Assembly: GCF_021245725.1 (NCBI RefSeq) | Contig: NZ_JAJGSX010000005.1 | Location: 124,001 to 188,000 of the forward strand | Reading direction: 5' to 3' | Length of the DNA: 64,000 bases | Origin: Pseudonocardia sp. TRM90224 | GTDB taxonomy: Bacteria > Actinomycetota > Actinomycetes > Mycobacteriales > Pseudonocardiaceae | Shown here: positions 20,988-30,051 of the stretch, piece by piece | Layout: every line of letters starts with the position of its first letter | How positions within the stretch are numbered: position 1 is the stretch's first letter | Program-made: the position numbers and the translations under genes | The notes under the pieces: model-generated | What the model was told of the DNA's origin: nothing | Databases searched by the model: none | Seen by the model: only the letters and a program-made list of their open reading frames with translations

Positions 20988-22051
20988 AGATCCTCTTCGA
21001 CTGCCGGTACACGCGCATCGAACGGCACGACGGGATCAGCCGCTACACCGCGGGCCTGGTCGCCGCGCTTGGCAGGATCGCCGACGTCGAGCTGCTGATC
21101 AGCGACCCGCGCCAGCTCGCGCAGCTGCCGGACCTCCCCGCCCATGTCGTCAGCGGTCCCACGAGCATCCGGGAGCCGCTGGTCGCGCTGCAGGTGCGCC
21201 GGATCGGCGCCGACGTCGTCTTCTCCCCCATGCAGACGATGGGCAGCTGGGGCCGCCGGTACGGGCTCGTGCTGACCCTGCACGACCTCATCTACTACCG
21301 GAACCCGACACCGCCGCCGGAGTTCGCGTGGCCCATCCGGCTGCTCTGGCGGCTCTACCACCTCGCGTGGTGGCCGCAGCGGGTGCTGCTGAACCGGGCC
21401 GACGCCGTCGTAACGGTGTCGGCAACCACGGCCGAGCTCATGGCGCGGCACCGGCTGACCCGCAGGCCGGTGACGGTCGTGCCGAACGCCCCGGAGCCGA
21501 CCCCCGACCCGTCGCGGCTGCCGCGGACGGGCGCGCTGGTCTACATGGGCTCGTTCATGCCGTACAAGAACGTCGAGGTGCTGGCCCGCGCGATGGCCCG
21601 GCTGCCCGACCACGAACTGCACCTCATGAGCCGCGCGACCGAGGCCGACCGGGCCCGGCTCACCGCGCTGGCCGGCGGCGGGCGGCTGGTGTTCCACGAC
21701 GGTGCGAGCGACGAGCTCTACCGCGAGACCCTGCGCGGCGCGACAGCGCTGGTCACAGCCTCGCGCGACGAGGGGTTCGGCATCCCGCTCGTCGAGGCGA
21801 TGGGGGTCGGCACGCCCGTGGTGGTCAGCGACATCCCGGTGTTCCGCGAGGTCGGCGGCGACGCCGCGGCGTACTTCCCACCCGACGACGTGGACGCCGT
21901 CGTGGCCGCCGTCCGCGAGCTCGACGACCCCGAGCGGTGGGAGAAGCGCTCCGCGGCGGCACGGGCGCAGGCGGAGCGCTATACGTGGGAACGCTCGGCC
22001 GCCACGCTGCTCACCGTGCTGGAACGGGCGGCAGCCACCCACTCTCGGTAG
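20984..22051 (+). CDS. GT4-family glycosyltransferase
   Basis: 355 residues in the GT-B fold. The N-terminal domain begins MKILFDCRYT; the C-terminal nucleotide-sugar site is seen in YMGSFMPYKNVEVLARAM and in the E-x7-E motif of DEGFGIPLVEAMGVGTP. It resembles retaining mannosyl- or hexosyltransferases that use GDP- or UDP-sugars; the donor and acceptor are not readable. The GTG start overlaps the hydrolase stop. The open frame extends 198 codons upstream as a shadow of the hydrolase. Confidence 0.88.
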   Translation: MKILFDCRYTRIERHDGISRYTAGLVAALGRIADVELLISDPRQLAQLPDLPAHVVSGPTSIREPLVALQVRRIGADVVFSPMQTMGSWGRRYGLVLTLHDLIYYRNPTPPPEFAWPIRLLWRLYHLAWWPQRVLLNRADAVVTVSATTAELMARHRLTRRPVTVVPNAPEPTPDPSRLPRTGALVYMGSFMPYKNVEVLARAMARLPDHELHLMSRATEADRARLTALAGGGRLVFHDGASDELYRETLRGATALVTASRDEGFGIPLVEAMGVGTPVVVSDIPVFREVGGDAAAYFPPDDVDAVVAAVRELDDPERWEKRSAAARAQAERYTWERSAATLLTVLERAAATHSR

Positions 22052-22069
22052 CCACCCGCGGCCGCAGAG

Positions 22070-22128
22070 GAGGGCAGGAAAGCCACTTTCCGGCCCTCAC
22101 AGGGCAGGAAAGTGGCTTTCCTGCCCTC
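22070..22128. repeat. REPIN-like 59-nt element, copy 3
   Basis: Identical over 59 bases to the copy at 11337: two opposed palindromes with cores AGGAAAGCCACTTTCC and AGGAAAGTGGCTTTCCT between GAGGGC and GCCCTC. It lies between the convergent ends of two glycosyltransferase genes. Confidence 0.9.
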
Positions 22129-22189
22129 GCGGCGAAGCCGCCGTGCTCACGCTCGGTGGTTGCCCCTGCGTCGCCCGCGCTGTGGAGGC

Positions 22190-23368
22190 CTACGCCACGC
22201 GGCGGATGGAGGCCCGCTCGCCGCCGAGGATGCGGCGGTAGACGCCTTCGAACGTGTCGAGGGTCGCGTCGATCGCGTGCTCGGCGACGATCTCGGTGCT
22301 GACCGCGCCCATGCGCTTGCGCAGCGCGGCGTCGCCGAGCAGCGCGGCGAGGCGCGTGGTCAGCTCCGGCACGTCGCCCGGCGTGTACAGCCACCCGTTG
22401 CGGCCGTTGCGCACGAGGTGCGGCAGCGCCATCGCGTCGGCGGCGATCACGGGAGTGCCGGCGGCCATCGCCTCCAGCGTGACCAGGCTCTGCAGCTCGG
22501 CGATGCCGGGCATGCAGAACACGTCGGCCCGCGCGTAGGCCTGCAGCAGCTCCTCCTCCGACACGAACCCGAAGAACGTCACCCGGTCCGAGACGCCGAG
22601 CGACTCCGCGAGCGCGGTCCACGCCGCACGCTCCGCGCCGTCGCCGACGATCTCCAGCTTGGCCGGCACGTCGGCCGGCAGCGCCGCGAACGCCTTGATC
22701 AGCTCGTCGACCCGCTTCTCCTGGTCCATCCGCCCGACGAACAGGACGGTCGGGACCTCGTTGCGGAGGACCGGCACCGAGCGGTAGCGGTCGGCGTCGA
22801 TGCCGCAGGAGACCGGGAACGCGTCGCGCAGCCCGGCCGAGTTGACGAGCAGCTCGACCGCGCGCGGTGTCGGCGCGGTGACGGCGTCGGCGCGCCCGAA
22901 CACCCGCCCGAGGTCGCGCCAGGCGATCTTGGACGCGATGGGCAGGACGAACCGCGACGCCGGGACGTGCGCCATCAGGTTCTCGGGCATGAAGTGGTTG
23001 GTCGCGACCAGCGGGCGGCCGCTGCGGTGCGCCGCCTTCACCATCCCCCTGCCGACGACCATGTGCGCCTGGGTGTGCACGACGTCGGGGTTGATGGCCT
23101 CCATCAGCACGGCCGCGGCCGGGCCGGCCTCCCACGGCATGCACACCTGGAAGCCGGGGTGGAACAGGTAGCGGTGCGAGCGCACGCCGTGGACGGTGAC
23201 GCCGTCGCGGGTCTCCCGGATCGGCGGGCCGACCGGGGACGGCGCGACGACGTGGACCTCGTGCCCGCGGCCGGCGAAGCCGGTGGCAAGGCGCTCGGCG
23301 AAGCGGGCCGCCCCGTTGACGTCGGGCGGGTACGTCTCTGCACCGATCATGATGCGCAACGGCTTCAC
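22190..23368 (-). CDS. GT4-family glycosyltransferase (mannosyltransferase-like)
   Basis: 392 residues, GT-B fold, starting at the GTG of KPLRIMIGAETYPPDVNG, which has a clear GAGAGGA ribosome site. The C-terminal half shows FVGRMDQEKRVDELIKAF, IVGDGAERAAW and the E-x7-E motif in GIAELQSLVTLEAMAAGTP. It is close in pattern to actinobacterial GDP-mannose-dependent alpha-mannosyltransferases of envelope lipids. Precise linkage and acceptor are unknown. The second glycosyltransferase gene is convergent with it. Confidence 0.85.
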   Translation of the reverse strand: MKPLRIMIGAETYPPDVNGAARFAERLATGFAGRGHEVHVVAPSPVGPPIRETRDGVTVHGVRSHRYLFHPGFQVCMPWEAGPAAAVLMEAINPDVVHTQAHMVVGRGMVKAAHRSGRPLVATNHFMPENLMAHVPASRFVLPIASKIAWRDLGRVFGRADAVTAPTPRAVELLVNSAGLRDAFPVSCGIDADRYRSVPVLRNEVPTVLFVGRMDQEKRVDELIKAFAALPADVPAKLEIVGDGAERAAWTALAESLGVSDRVTFFGFVSEEELLQAYARADVFCMPGIAELQSLVTLEAMAAGTPVIAADAMALPHLVRNGRNGWLYTPGDVPELTTRLAALLGDAALRKRMGAVSTEIVAEHAIDATLDTFEGVYRRILGGERASIRRVA

Positions 23369-23424
23369 TGGAGAAGGTCCTCTCGAGTCTGTCGAGCGTT
23401 CGGTTCGGCGCGCGGCGGCTGGGG

Positions 23425-24555
23425 TCACCGGCGGTGGAGCAAGGGCATGCGCCGCTTCGATGCGGTCGGGTCGCGGCGGGCGACGGGGGATCCGGCCCCG
23501 GCTCTGCCTCCGCGGCGCCCTGTGCGACCGGTGTGGTCGCGACGATCAGTGGGGATCGGACGGCTCGCGGTCTTACGACCCGCTTCCCGTCCTCCCCGTT
23601 TTCCCGTGCTGTCGCCACCGTCGCTGTTCTCGGGCTCGGTGTCGCGGTGAGTGGACTGGCCGACGGCGTCGGGGTGGTGGCTGGCCAGCGCCACGACACC
23701 CGCGGTTGCGGTCGCCGCGGCGCCGATCAGCAGCAGCCACGTCTCCGGCGGCGTGGCGTTGCCCTCACCGAGGAGTACAACACCCAGCAGGACGGCGACG
23801 ATCGGGTCGACGACCGTGAGGCACGCCACGACCACCTCGGGCGGTCCGGACGCGAAGCCCTGCTGCACGAGCCAGCCGCCGACGAGCACGGCGGCGACGA
23901 TCCCGACGAGCGCGAACAGCACCGAAGGTGCGACCAGGCTGGCCGCGCCCGTCGTCACCGACTGCGAGACCGCCCGCATCAGCGCCGAGACCAGCCCGAA
24001 CGCCACCGCCCCCGCGGTGACGCAGGCGACGCAGCGCACCCAGCCGGCGCGGGCGAGGCCGAGCGCGGCGAGCGCGACGACGATCCCGGCGACGATGAGT
24101 GCAGCGATCAGCGTGGCACTGTCCGGGGCCGGTGTGCTGACCGCCGTCCCCGCGGCCGTCGCGACGAACGCGGCGACACCGGCGAGGCTCAGCGCCACCC
24201 CGACGAGCACCCCGCCCGCGGGCCTGCGCCCGGTGCGCACCACGCTCAGCACCACCGCGATCGGCACGGCGAGCACGCCGATCGGCTGCACGATGGACAG
24301 CGGCGCCAGCACGAGCGCCACGGCGTGCATGGTGGTGCCGGCCGCGGCCAGCGCGAGACCGGCTAGCCATCCGGGACGGCGGGCGACGGCACGCAGGCCG
24401 CTCAACGAGAGCACGCCGCCCTCGTCGCTGACCTGCTCGTCGTCCGACTGCGCCGAGACCGCGCGGTGCTGCAGCACAGCTGCACCCGCGAAGCACACGG
24501 AGGCGACCACGGCGAGCACGATCGCCAGCGCTGGACCGGTCAGGAGCTCCCTCAT
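23425..24555 (-). CDS. DMT/NIPA-like multi-span membrane transporter
   Basis: The first 300 of 376 residues form nine or ten hydrophobic helices in the drug/metabolite-transporter manner, with LAPLSIVQPIGVLAVPIAVVLS and VVDPIVAVLLGVVLLGE, a repeat pattern seen in EamA/NIPA proteins. The last 75 residues are a hydrophilic, Arg/Gly/Asp-rich tail that is probably disordered in the cytoplasm. The start overlaps the stop of the DUF998 gene as ATGA. The substrate is unknown. Confidence 0.75.
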   Translation of the reverse strand: MRELLTGPALAIVLAVVASVCFAGAAVLQHRAVSAQSDDEQVSDEGGVLSLSGLRAVARRPGWLAGLALAAAGTTMHAVALVLAPLSIVQPIGVLAVPIAVVLSVVRTGRRPAGGVLVGVALSLAGVAAFVATAAGTAVSTPAPDSATLIAALIVAGIVVALAALGLARAGWVRCVACVTAGAVAFGLVSALMRAVSQSVTTGAASLVAPSVLFALVGIVAAVLVGGWLVQQGFASGPPEVVVACLTVVDPIVAVLLGVVLLGEGNATPPETWLLLIGAAATATAGVVALASHHPDAVGQSTHRDTEPENSDGGDSTGKRGGREAGRKTASRPIPTDRRDHTGRTGRRGGRAGAGSPVARRDPTASKRRMPLLHRR

Positions 24556-25286
24556 GCGGCTTGTCCGAACTCTGCGGGCGTGGCGCCTTGTGCGACCTCG
24601 CCTGAGCTGCTCCGCGCGCCCTCGACCGCCAGCCGGGTTGCCCGGATCGTAGCGAACAGTCCCACCATCACTGCTGCGTACAGAACACGTTCCACCCCGC
24701 CAAGGAGAGGAATTCCTGATGAACCGGCGATAACGATCGGGACATAACTGAGCAGGAATACGGCACTCAATATACCGGCGGTACCTGAAGCCCAGCTCAG
24801 CACCGGTGCCATCGCCTTCCAGACCGGCACCTCACGGGCTCGCCTGGCCACCATCCAGCAGGCCAGGGGCAGTGCGACGAACACCCAGCCACCTGCTGCG
24901 CGGTGGATGTTCGACACGATCCCGGCCGTCGTGCCGGGCAGGTGGGTGGGGAACACGGCGACCGCGACCAGCGCCGCGGCGGCGCTGATCAGGACGCGGG
25001 CCGGGGTCTGTGGCCGGGGCAGCCCCGAGATCCGCAAGCCCGTCGAGAGCAGCAGGCAGCTCGCGGCCAGCGCGAACGCCGCCCAGGCCAGCAGCGCGTA
25101 GCCGCCGCCCACCACGACGTAGTCGCTGATCGGGTGCCACAGCGGATCGACGACGCCGTCGCCGATGACGTGGAGAGCGGCCATCGGGACCAGTGCAACG
25201 AGCACGCCGGCAAGCGCAAAAGCACCAGCCGGCCACAGCCTCTCGGGCTCCTGGCCCGTCCCCCCGGTCATCGTCATGGGGATCAC
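24552..25286 (-). CDS. DUF998-family membrane protein
   Basis: 244 residues with six hydrophobic segments and the DUF998 hallmark pattern: LWHPISDYVVVGGGYALL after the first helix, FPTHLPGTTAGIVSNIHRAAGG in the middle. The function is not established. The GTG at 25286 is the longest start; ATG codons three and five residues downstream are equally possible. It is coupled to the DMT-like transporter by a four-base overlap. Confidence 0.78.
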   Translation of the reverse strand: MIPMTMTGGTGQEPERLWPAGAFALAGVLVALVPMAALHVIGDGVVDPLWHPISDYVVVGGGYALLAWAAFALAASCLLLSTGLRISGLPRPQTPARVLISAAAALVAVAVFPTHLPGTTAGIVSNIHRAAGGWVFVALPLACWMVARRAREVPVWKAMAPVLSWASGTAGILSAVFLLSYVPIVIAGSSGIPLLGGVERVLYAAVMVGLFATIRATRLAVEGARSSSGEVAQGATPAEFGQAA

Positions 25287-25337
25287 CGTGCCAGCTCCGG
25301 ACTGAGACGGACATCAGGATCTCCACCGAGTCCTTCT

Positions 25338-25350
25338 GGGGGTATCCCCC
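25338..25350. promoter_or_regulatory. Perfect GGGGGTATCCCCC palindrome upstream of the DUF998 gene
   Basis: A 13-base perfect palindrome about 50 bp before the start of the DUF998 gene. It could be an operator, but no regulator gene is adjacent and nothing else supports a role. Confidence 0.3.
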
Positions 25351-25395
25351 CATCCGCCTGATCGGGTTATTCCCGTCACCACATCGGTTGGCCGG

Positions 25396-26061
25396 TCATT
25401 GTGGTGTCACGGAACCGTCGTCAGGAGGCGGATCGGCCCTTTCGGTCTGCTCCGGCAACAAAGGGGAGAGAGCAAGCTCACGCAGGGTCGTACCGGCTGG
25501 TGCGGCGTGCACAGCGCGGACTCCGGGTGAGCGCGCGAGGGCCTCCAGGGCCGCCCGGTCGGCCGTGACGACGACGGCGAGCACGCAGCGGCAGCCCGCG
25601 TCGGCGAGCGCGCCGGACTCGGCCGCGGCGACGTCACCCGACCGGCCGGGCCCCCGTCGGGCCTCGGCCGCCGCGGCGGCGCGGGCCCGGGCGTTGTCCA
25701 GCGCGGCGGGCACCGGGACGCCCTGTTCGAGCGGCTCGAACCGCAGCGCCGTCTGCACCCGGTGCATGGGCGCCCGGAAGACGGCCGTGGTGATCGGCAC
25801 CGGAAGGGCGGCGGTCTCGGCGGGCGTGCGCTCCTGGTCGAACTGGACGAGCGCCGGCGCCACCGCACCCGGCGGCGGGAGCTCGGCTGGCAGGCGGGCG
25901 AGGTAGCCGGCGACGGACTCCCCGGCCTCCGGCCCGAGCCGCACCGTCCCCGCCGCGGCGACCGGGGCGGCCGGCCCGAACCGCGACCCGGCGTACCAGG
26001 CGACCAGCAGTGCGACGACCGCACAGGCACCGAGGACGGCGAGCCGGCGGCGGGTGGTCAC
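25396..26061 (-). CDS. Membrane-anchored or exported protein of unknown function
   Basis: 221 residues. Basic start TTRRR, then one helix (LAVLGACAVVALLVAWYAG, about residues 7-25), then an extracytoplasmic Ala/Pro-rich domain with two adjacent-type cysteines in DAGCRCVLAVVVTAD. The C-terminal half alternates hydrophobic strands and helices (VLAVVVTADRAALEALARSPGV) and may be a small alpha/beta domain. I do not recognise a family. An inverted repeat of the CCCCACCGTTTTG family lies immediately upstream. Confidence 0.65.
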   Translation of the reverse strand: MTTRRRLAVLGACAVVALLVAWYAGSRFGPAAPVAAAGTVRLGPEAGESVAGYLARLPAELPPPGAVAPALVQFDQERTPAETAALPVPITTAVFRAPMHRVQTALRFEPLEQGVPVPAALDNARARAAAAAEARRGPGRSGDVAAAESGALADAGCRCVLAVVVTADRAALEALARSPGVRAVHAAPAGTTLRELALSPLLPEQTERADPPPDDGSVTPQ

Positions 26062-26086
26062 GGCGCGAGGCTACGCGCGCCGACGT

Positions 26087-26146
26087 CCCCACCGTTTTGC
26101 CAACCCGCACACCCTCCGGGGTCTGTAGGTAGGCAAAACGGTGGGG
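26087..26146. repeat. Long inverted repeat of the CCCCACCGTTTTG family, copy 2
   Basis: Perfect 15-bp arms (CCCCACCGTTTTGCC and complement) around a 30-nt loop containing CGCACACCCT. It lies downstream of the hicB relic and upstream of the 221-residue protein gene. Confidence 0.85.
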
Positions 26147-26183
26147 AAGTTCGGGGAGGCCGAGGACCTCGGGCGTGCAGCCG

Positions 26184-26558
26184 CTACGAGTTGACCAGCT
26201 GCGACACACGCTGGGTCGACACCTTCAGCACCGCCGCAATGTCCGCGCCGGACAGCCCGCAGCCTTCAGCCGCCGCGCGATGTCGCGGTACTGCGCAGCG
26301 GCTGCTTCCTGCGCCTTCTCCGCCTTCTGCACCGCCTCCCGAGCCGCCTCGGCCTCACTGGCCAGGTTTTCCGTCGAGCAGGTGCGTGACGATGATCGCT
26401 GCTGTTGCAGCGTCGGAGTGGCCGTCGAGTTCGAGGTAGTCGCGGACCATTCGCTCGGCTCTGGAGAGCGTCCGCGCCTGGGTGACACCGACGCCTTCGA
26501 TGTCGAGCTCCCAGTAGCTACCCCATCGCCGTGCGGTCACCTTGTACGAGGTCGTCAC
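26184..26558 (-). pseudogene. hicB-like antitoxin gene broken by two frameshifts
   Basis: The GTG start overlaps the hicA stop (GTGA). Frame one gives YKVTARRWGSYWELDIEGVGVTQ and ends early. Removing one A from the A4 run (plus-strand TTTT at 26367-26370) restores the frame into NLASEAEAAREAVQKAEKAQ. Adding one G at the G3 run (26256-26258) then restores GLSGADIAAVLKVSTQRVSQL, a helix-turn-helix end, with a stop at 26184. The rebuilt protein has about 124 residues, like intact actinobacterial HicB-type antitoxins. Sequencing error is possible but less likely, as flanking genes are intact. Confidence 0.75.
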
Positions 26559-26753
26559 TGCAGCCACCCCTTCCGCAGGCATTCCAGCCGCTTGATGGTG
26601 TCACGCACAACGCCGGGCGAGATGTTCGTGTGTCGCGGGATGTTCGCCGTGTGGGATCCGCACGGACAACCCCATTTCGTGTGCTCGCCCCCGATCGGAG
26701 AGAACTCGACAACCTTGCTCATGGAGTGCACGCGTGACGTCGCGCAGCCTCAT
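26555..26753 (-). pseudogene. hicA-like toxin gene with one frameshift
   Basis: Starting at the ATG at 26753 the frame reads RLRDVTRALHEQGCRVLSDRG and then leaves the family. In the neighbouring frame the DNA continues as GEHTKWGCPCGSHTANIPRH and TNISPGVVRDTIKRLECL, ending KGWLQ, the conserved core of short HicA toxins. The switch falls in a G5 run (plus-strand 26688-26692) where four bases would keep frame. An internal ATG could still make a 53-residue fragment with the PRH region but without the first half of the fold. Confidence 0.75.
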
Positions 26754-26771
26754 CCCTCGTGTCACAGGCCA

Positions 26772-26805
26772 TAGGCCCCCTAGATAGCAAATATCTAGGG
26801 GCCTA
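26772..26805. terminator. Hairpin after rluD
   Basis: A near-perfect stem (TAGGCCCCCTAGATA paired with TATCTAGGGGCCTA, one bulged C, five-base loop) lies 19 bp past the rluD stop and just upstream of the hicA start. It has no long T-run. It probably ends rluD transcription; it could also act on the hicAB promoter. Confidence 0.5.
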
Positions 26806-26823
26806 GAGAGAACGTCCTAGGTG

Positions 26824-27753
26824 TCAGTCGCGCAGCAGGTCGAGCGCGTGCTGCAGGTCGGCGGGGTACGGGCTCTCGAACTCGACCCACCGCCCGTCGG
26901 CGGGGTGGTCGAAGCCGAGCATCCGGGCGTGCAGCCATTGGCGCTGCAGGCCGAGGCGCTTGGAGAGGGTGGGGTCGGCGCCATAGGTGATGTCGCCGAC
27001 GCAGGGGTGGCGCAGCGCCGAGAGGTGCACCCGGATCTGGTGGGTGCGGCCCGTCTCCAGCCGGATGTCCAGCAGCGACGCAGCGCGGAACGCCTCGATG
27101 GTGTCGTAGTGGGTGACGCTGGGCTTCCCGTCGGCGATCACTGCGAAGCGGTAGTCGTGCTTCGGGTGCCGGTCGATGGGCGCGTCGATGGTCCCGCTGC
27201 TCGGGTCGGGGTGGCCCTGCGCGACGGCGTGGTAGCGCTTCATCACCGTGCGTTCCTTGAACGCCCGCTTGAGCACCGAGTAGGCGTGCTCCGAGGCCGC
27301 GACGACCATCACGCCGGTGGTGCCGACGTCGAGCCGGTGCACGATCCCCTGCCGCTCGGCCGCGCCGGACGTGGAGACGCGGTAGCCGAGCGCCGCAAGC
27401 CCGCTGACGACCGTTGGGCCGGTCCAGCCGGGGCTGGGGTGCGCGGCGACCCCGACCGGCTTGTCGACGACGATGATGTCGTCGTCGGCGTGCAGGATCT
27501 CCAGCCCTGCGACGACCTCGACCGGCGCGTCGATCGTGGTGGGCGCCTCCGGTTCCGGCAGCTGCACCTCCAGCCACGACCCCGCGGTCAGCCGGTCCGA
27601 CTTGCCCGCGGCCTGCCCGTCGAGCGCGACCCTGCCGTCCTCGGCGAGCGCCGCGACGACCGTGCGGGACAGGCCGAGCAGCCGGGCCAGCCCGGCGTCG
27701 ACGCGCATCCCGTCGAGCCCGTCGGGGACGGGCAGCTGCCTCGTGTCACTCAC
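26824..27753 (-). CDS. rluD: RluA/RluD-family pseudouridine synthase
   Basis: 309 residues: an N-terminal S4 RNA-binding domain ([28 protein letters not shown]) and the pseudouridine synthase domain with catalytic Asp142 in [15 protein letters not shown]. It isomerises uridines in RNA, in RluD the 23S helix 69 positions. The GTG start overlaps the lspA end by eight bases, the common lspA-rluD pairing of actinobacteria. Assignment as RluD rather than another RluA-type enzyme rests on that context. Confidence 0.93.
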   Translation of the reverse strand: MSDTRQLPVPDGLDGMRVDAGLARLLGLSRTVVAALAEDGRVALDGQAAGKSDRLTAGSWLEVQLPEPEAPTTIDAPVEVVAGLEILHADDDIIVVDKPVGVAAHPSPGWTGPTVVSGLAALGYRVSTSGAAERQGIVHRLDVGTTGVMVVAASEHAYSVLKRAFKERTVMKRYHAVAQGHPDPSSGTIDAPIDRHPKHDYRFAVIADGKPSVTHYDTIEAFRAASLLDIRLETGRTHQIRVHLSALRHPCVGDITYGADPTLSKRLGLQRQWLHARMLGFDHPADGRWVEFESPYPADLQHALDLLRD

Positions 27754-28336
27754 CGGCTGGAGCCTCCGCTGCCTTGCGATCGGCTGCCTTGCGATCGGCC
27801 GGGCGGCTGCCGTCGAGCTCGCGCCCGAGCAGCGCCATCAGCACGAGCAGCACCCCGCCGGAGACGATCGACGAGTCGGCCAGGTTGAACACCGGCCACG
27901 CCCGCCCGTCCGGCGCGAAGAGCGACACCATGTCGACGACGTGCCCCTGGAACGGCCCCGGCGCGCGGAAGACCCGGTCGGAGAGGTTGCCGAGCGCGCC
28001 ACCGAGCACCAGCCCGAGCGCAACGGCCCAGCCCGTCGACCGCAGCCGCCGAGCCACCCGGATGATCACCACGACCACCGCGACGGCGACGATCGACAGC
28101 ACCCACGTGTAGCCCGTCGCCAGCGAGAACGCGGCGCCCGGGTTGCGGATCAGCTGCAGGTACACCGCCCCGCCGAGCACCGCCACGGGCTCGCGGCCCT
28201 CCAGCTGCGCAACGGCGACGATCTTGGTGATGACGTCGGCGGCCAGCACGAGTGCGGCGATCACGGCGAGCAGCAGCACACGCGAGGCGGTCGGGGCCGC
28301 GGGAGGGGCGGGATCGTCGGTCACACGCTCCATCAT
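27746..28336 (-). CDS. lspA: Lipoprotein signal peptidase (signal peptidase II)
   Basis: LspA cuts the signal peptide from diacylated prolipoproteins. The 196 residues have four membrane helices and both catalytic aspartates: [14 protein letters not shown] and [19 protein letters not shown] is also conserved. The C-terminus has an unusual basic repeat, [13 protein letters not shown]. The ATG start overlaps the antiporter stop as ATGA, and the end overlaps rluD. Confidence 0.95.
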   Translation of the reverse strand: MMERVTDDPAPPAAPTASRVLLLAVIAALVLAADVITKIVAVAQLEGREPVAVLGGAVYLQLIRNPGAAFSLATGYTWVLSIVAVAVVVVIIRVARRLRSTGWAVALGLVLGGALGNLSDRVFRAPGPFQGHVVDMVSLFAPDGRAWPVFNLADSSIVSGGVLLVLMALLGRELDGSRPADRKAADRKAAEAPAGE

Positions 28337-29814
28337 CCCTCACGGCGTTCCTGGTGCCACCGGGCCAGCCTGCCGCGCAGGTCGACGGCCCGGATCCGCT
28401 CCTCGGCAGCCGCGCGCGCCGCCGATGTCGTGACGACGAGCAGCTGGTCGCGTTCCCGCAGGCGGGTCTCGCCGTTCGGCGTGAAGGCCTCGTCGCCGCG
28501 CACCACGAGGCTCACCATCGCGCCGCGCGGCAGCCGCAGCTCGCTGAGGTAGACGCCGCGCAGCTGCGACCCGACCGGCACCCGCACCTGGAGCAGGTCG
28601 GCGTCGAGCTCGTCGAGCGGCGCGGCGTCCACCTCGATCTCCTTCGGCTCGGCGGACCGGATCACCCCGAGGAGCCGCGCGACCCACGGCAGGGTTGTGC
28701 CCTGCAGCAACGTCAACGCCACGACCAGCACGAACACGACGTCGACCAGCTGCTGAGCGTTCGGGGCACCCTCGGTCAGGGCGATCAGCGCGAGCACGAT
28801 GGGCACGGCGCCGCGCAGACCCGACCACGACAGGAACGCCTGTTCCCGCCACGGCAGGCGGAACGGCAGGGCCGCGGCGACCACCGAGAGCGGCCGCGCT
28901 GCGACGATCAGCACCACACCGGCGATCAAGGCCGGGAAGACGGCCGCTGCCAGCCGCGGCGGCGACGCGTACAGCCCGAGCAGGACGAAGAGCCCGATCT
29001 GCGCGAGCCACCCCGTGCCCTCGGCGAACGAGCGCACACCCCCGCGGTGCGGCAGGTCGGCGTTGCCGAGCACGAGCGCGGCGACGTAGGTCGCCAGCAG
29101 CCCCGAGGCGTGCGCGAACTGACCGGCCGAGTACGCGAGCACGCAAGTCGACATCGCCGCCAGCGGGTACAGGCCCGTCGACGGCAACGCCGCATGGCGC
29201 AGCGCCCACGACCCGCCGAGGCCGATCAGCCACCCGATGAGAGCCCCGGCGGCCAGCTCGTAGACGACCAGCAGCGGGGTGACCCACGTCAGCGGGTCGG
29301 GCGAGGCGAGCAGGATGACGGCGAGCACCACCGGCGCGTCGTTCATCCCGCTCTCCAGCTCCAGCGCGCCCACGAGCCGTCTGCTCACCCCTACCCCGCG
29401 CAGCACGCTGAACACGGCCGCGGCGTCGGTCGAGGAGAGCACGGCACCCCAGAGGAACGCCGTGCGCCAGTCCAGGTCGAGCAGCAGGTGCAGGGCCACG
29501 CCGACCACGCCGATGCTGACGGCCACCGCGACGGTGGAGAGCGCGACGCCCACACCGAGCGACGGGCGGACCGCCGTCCACCGCGTGGTCAGCCCGCCCT
29601 CGATCAGGATCAGCACGAGCGCCGCGAGCCCGAGCGACTCGGTGAGCGGCGCGTCGGAGAACTGCATGCCGAGCCCGGATTCGCCGATCAGCACCCCGAT
29701 GCCCAGGTAGAGCAGCAGCGACGGCAGCCCGAGCCGCACGGAGACGCGCACGGCGAGAACACCGAGCAGCACGACGGCGGCCCCCGCTCCCAGCACCAGC
29801 TCCAGGCTCGCCAT
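28333..29814 (-). CDS. CPA1-type potassium/sodium-proton antiporter with TrkA-C domain
   Basis: 493 residues: about 12 membrane helices in the NhaP2/CvrA manner (LELESGMNDAPVVLAV contains the ion-binding ND pair; SWSGLRGAVPIVLALIAL is the later family motif), then a cytoplasmic TrkA-C/RCK-C domain from about residue 400 (VPVGSQLRGVYLSELRLPRGAMV ... ERDQLLVVTT). It exchanges K+ or Na+ for protons. A strong GGAGGTGGC ribosome site precedes the ATG. It is the first gene of the antiporter-lspA-rluD run. Confidence 0.9.
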   Translation of the reverse strand: MASLELVLGAGAAVVLLGVLAVRVSVRLGLPSLLLYLGIGVLIGESGLGMQFSDAPLTESLGLAALVLILIEGGLTTRWTAVRPSLGVGVALSTVAVAVSIGVVGVALHLLLDLDWRTAFLWGAVLSSTDAAAVFSVLRGVGVSRRLVGALELESGMNDAPVVLAVILLASPDPLTWVTPLLVVYELAAGALIGWLIGLGGSWALRHAALPSTGLYPLAAMSTCVLAYSAGQFAHASGLLATYVAALVLGNADLPHRGGVRSFAEGTGWLAQIGLFVLLGLYASPPRLAAAVFPALIAGVVLIVAARPLSVVAAALPFRLPWREQAFLSWSGLRGAVPIVLALIALTEGAPNAQQLVDVVFVLVVALTLLQGTTLPWVARLLGVIRSAEPKEIEVDAAPLDELDADLLQVRVPVGSQLRGVYLSELRLPRGAMVSLVVRGDEAFTPNGETRLRERDQLLVVTTSAARAAAEERIRAVDLRGRLARWHQERREG

Positions 29815-29915
29815 GCCACCTCCGCCTGCTGAACTCTATCGATGCGGTGATCACCACCAGATGAGTGCATATCGCATCCGTCAGGACGTCGGCTGCAGGT
29901 CGGCCCAGGGAGGGT

Positions 29916-29959
29916 CCTGAACAGCTGGGGCGCCGCGCAGTAGGTCCCAGTTGTTCAGG
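29916..29959. repeat. Inverted repeat between the antiporter and the sensor kinase
   Basis: Arms of 14 bases (CCTGAACAGCTGGG and CCCAGTTGTTCAGG, one mismatch) flank a 16-base loop, in the 237-bp divergent gap 29815-30051. It could be a regulator site or a hairpin. No gene is seen in the gap. Confidence 0.45.
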
Positions 29960-30038
29960 GCGCTCCTTGAGGACCTTCGGGTTAGCCCCACCCCCGGCTC
30001 GGGCGCCTACGGGATGGTGCCGACGGACCGGCCGTCCC

Positions 30039-30044
30039 TAGCCT
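30039..30044 (+). promoter_or_regulatory. -10 element of a probable leaderless promoter (sensor kinase)
   Basis: TAGCCT ends seven bases before the ATG at 30052, with no ribosome site between. Confidence 0.4.
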
Positions 30045-30051
30045 TTGCGGC

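Noticed and set aside
25338-25350. Copper-sensor (CsoR-type) operator
   Set aside because: The palindrome GGGGGTATCCCCC has the G and C blocks in the opposite order from known sites, and no copper genes are adjacent.
26518-26712. 64-codon frame overlapping the hicA region
   Set aside because: It is the wrong frame; the neighbouring frame encodes the recognisable HicA core.
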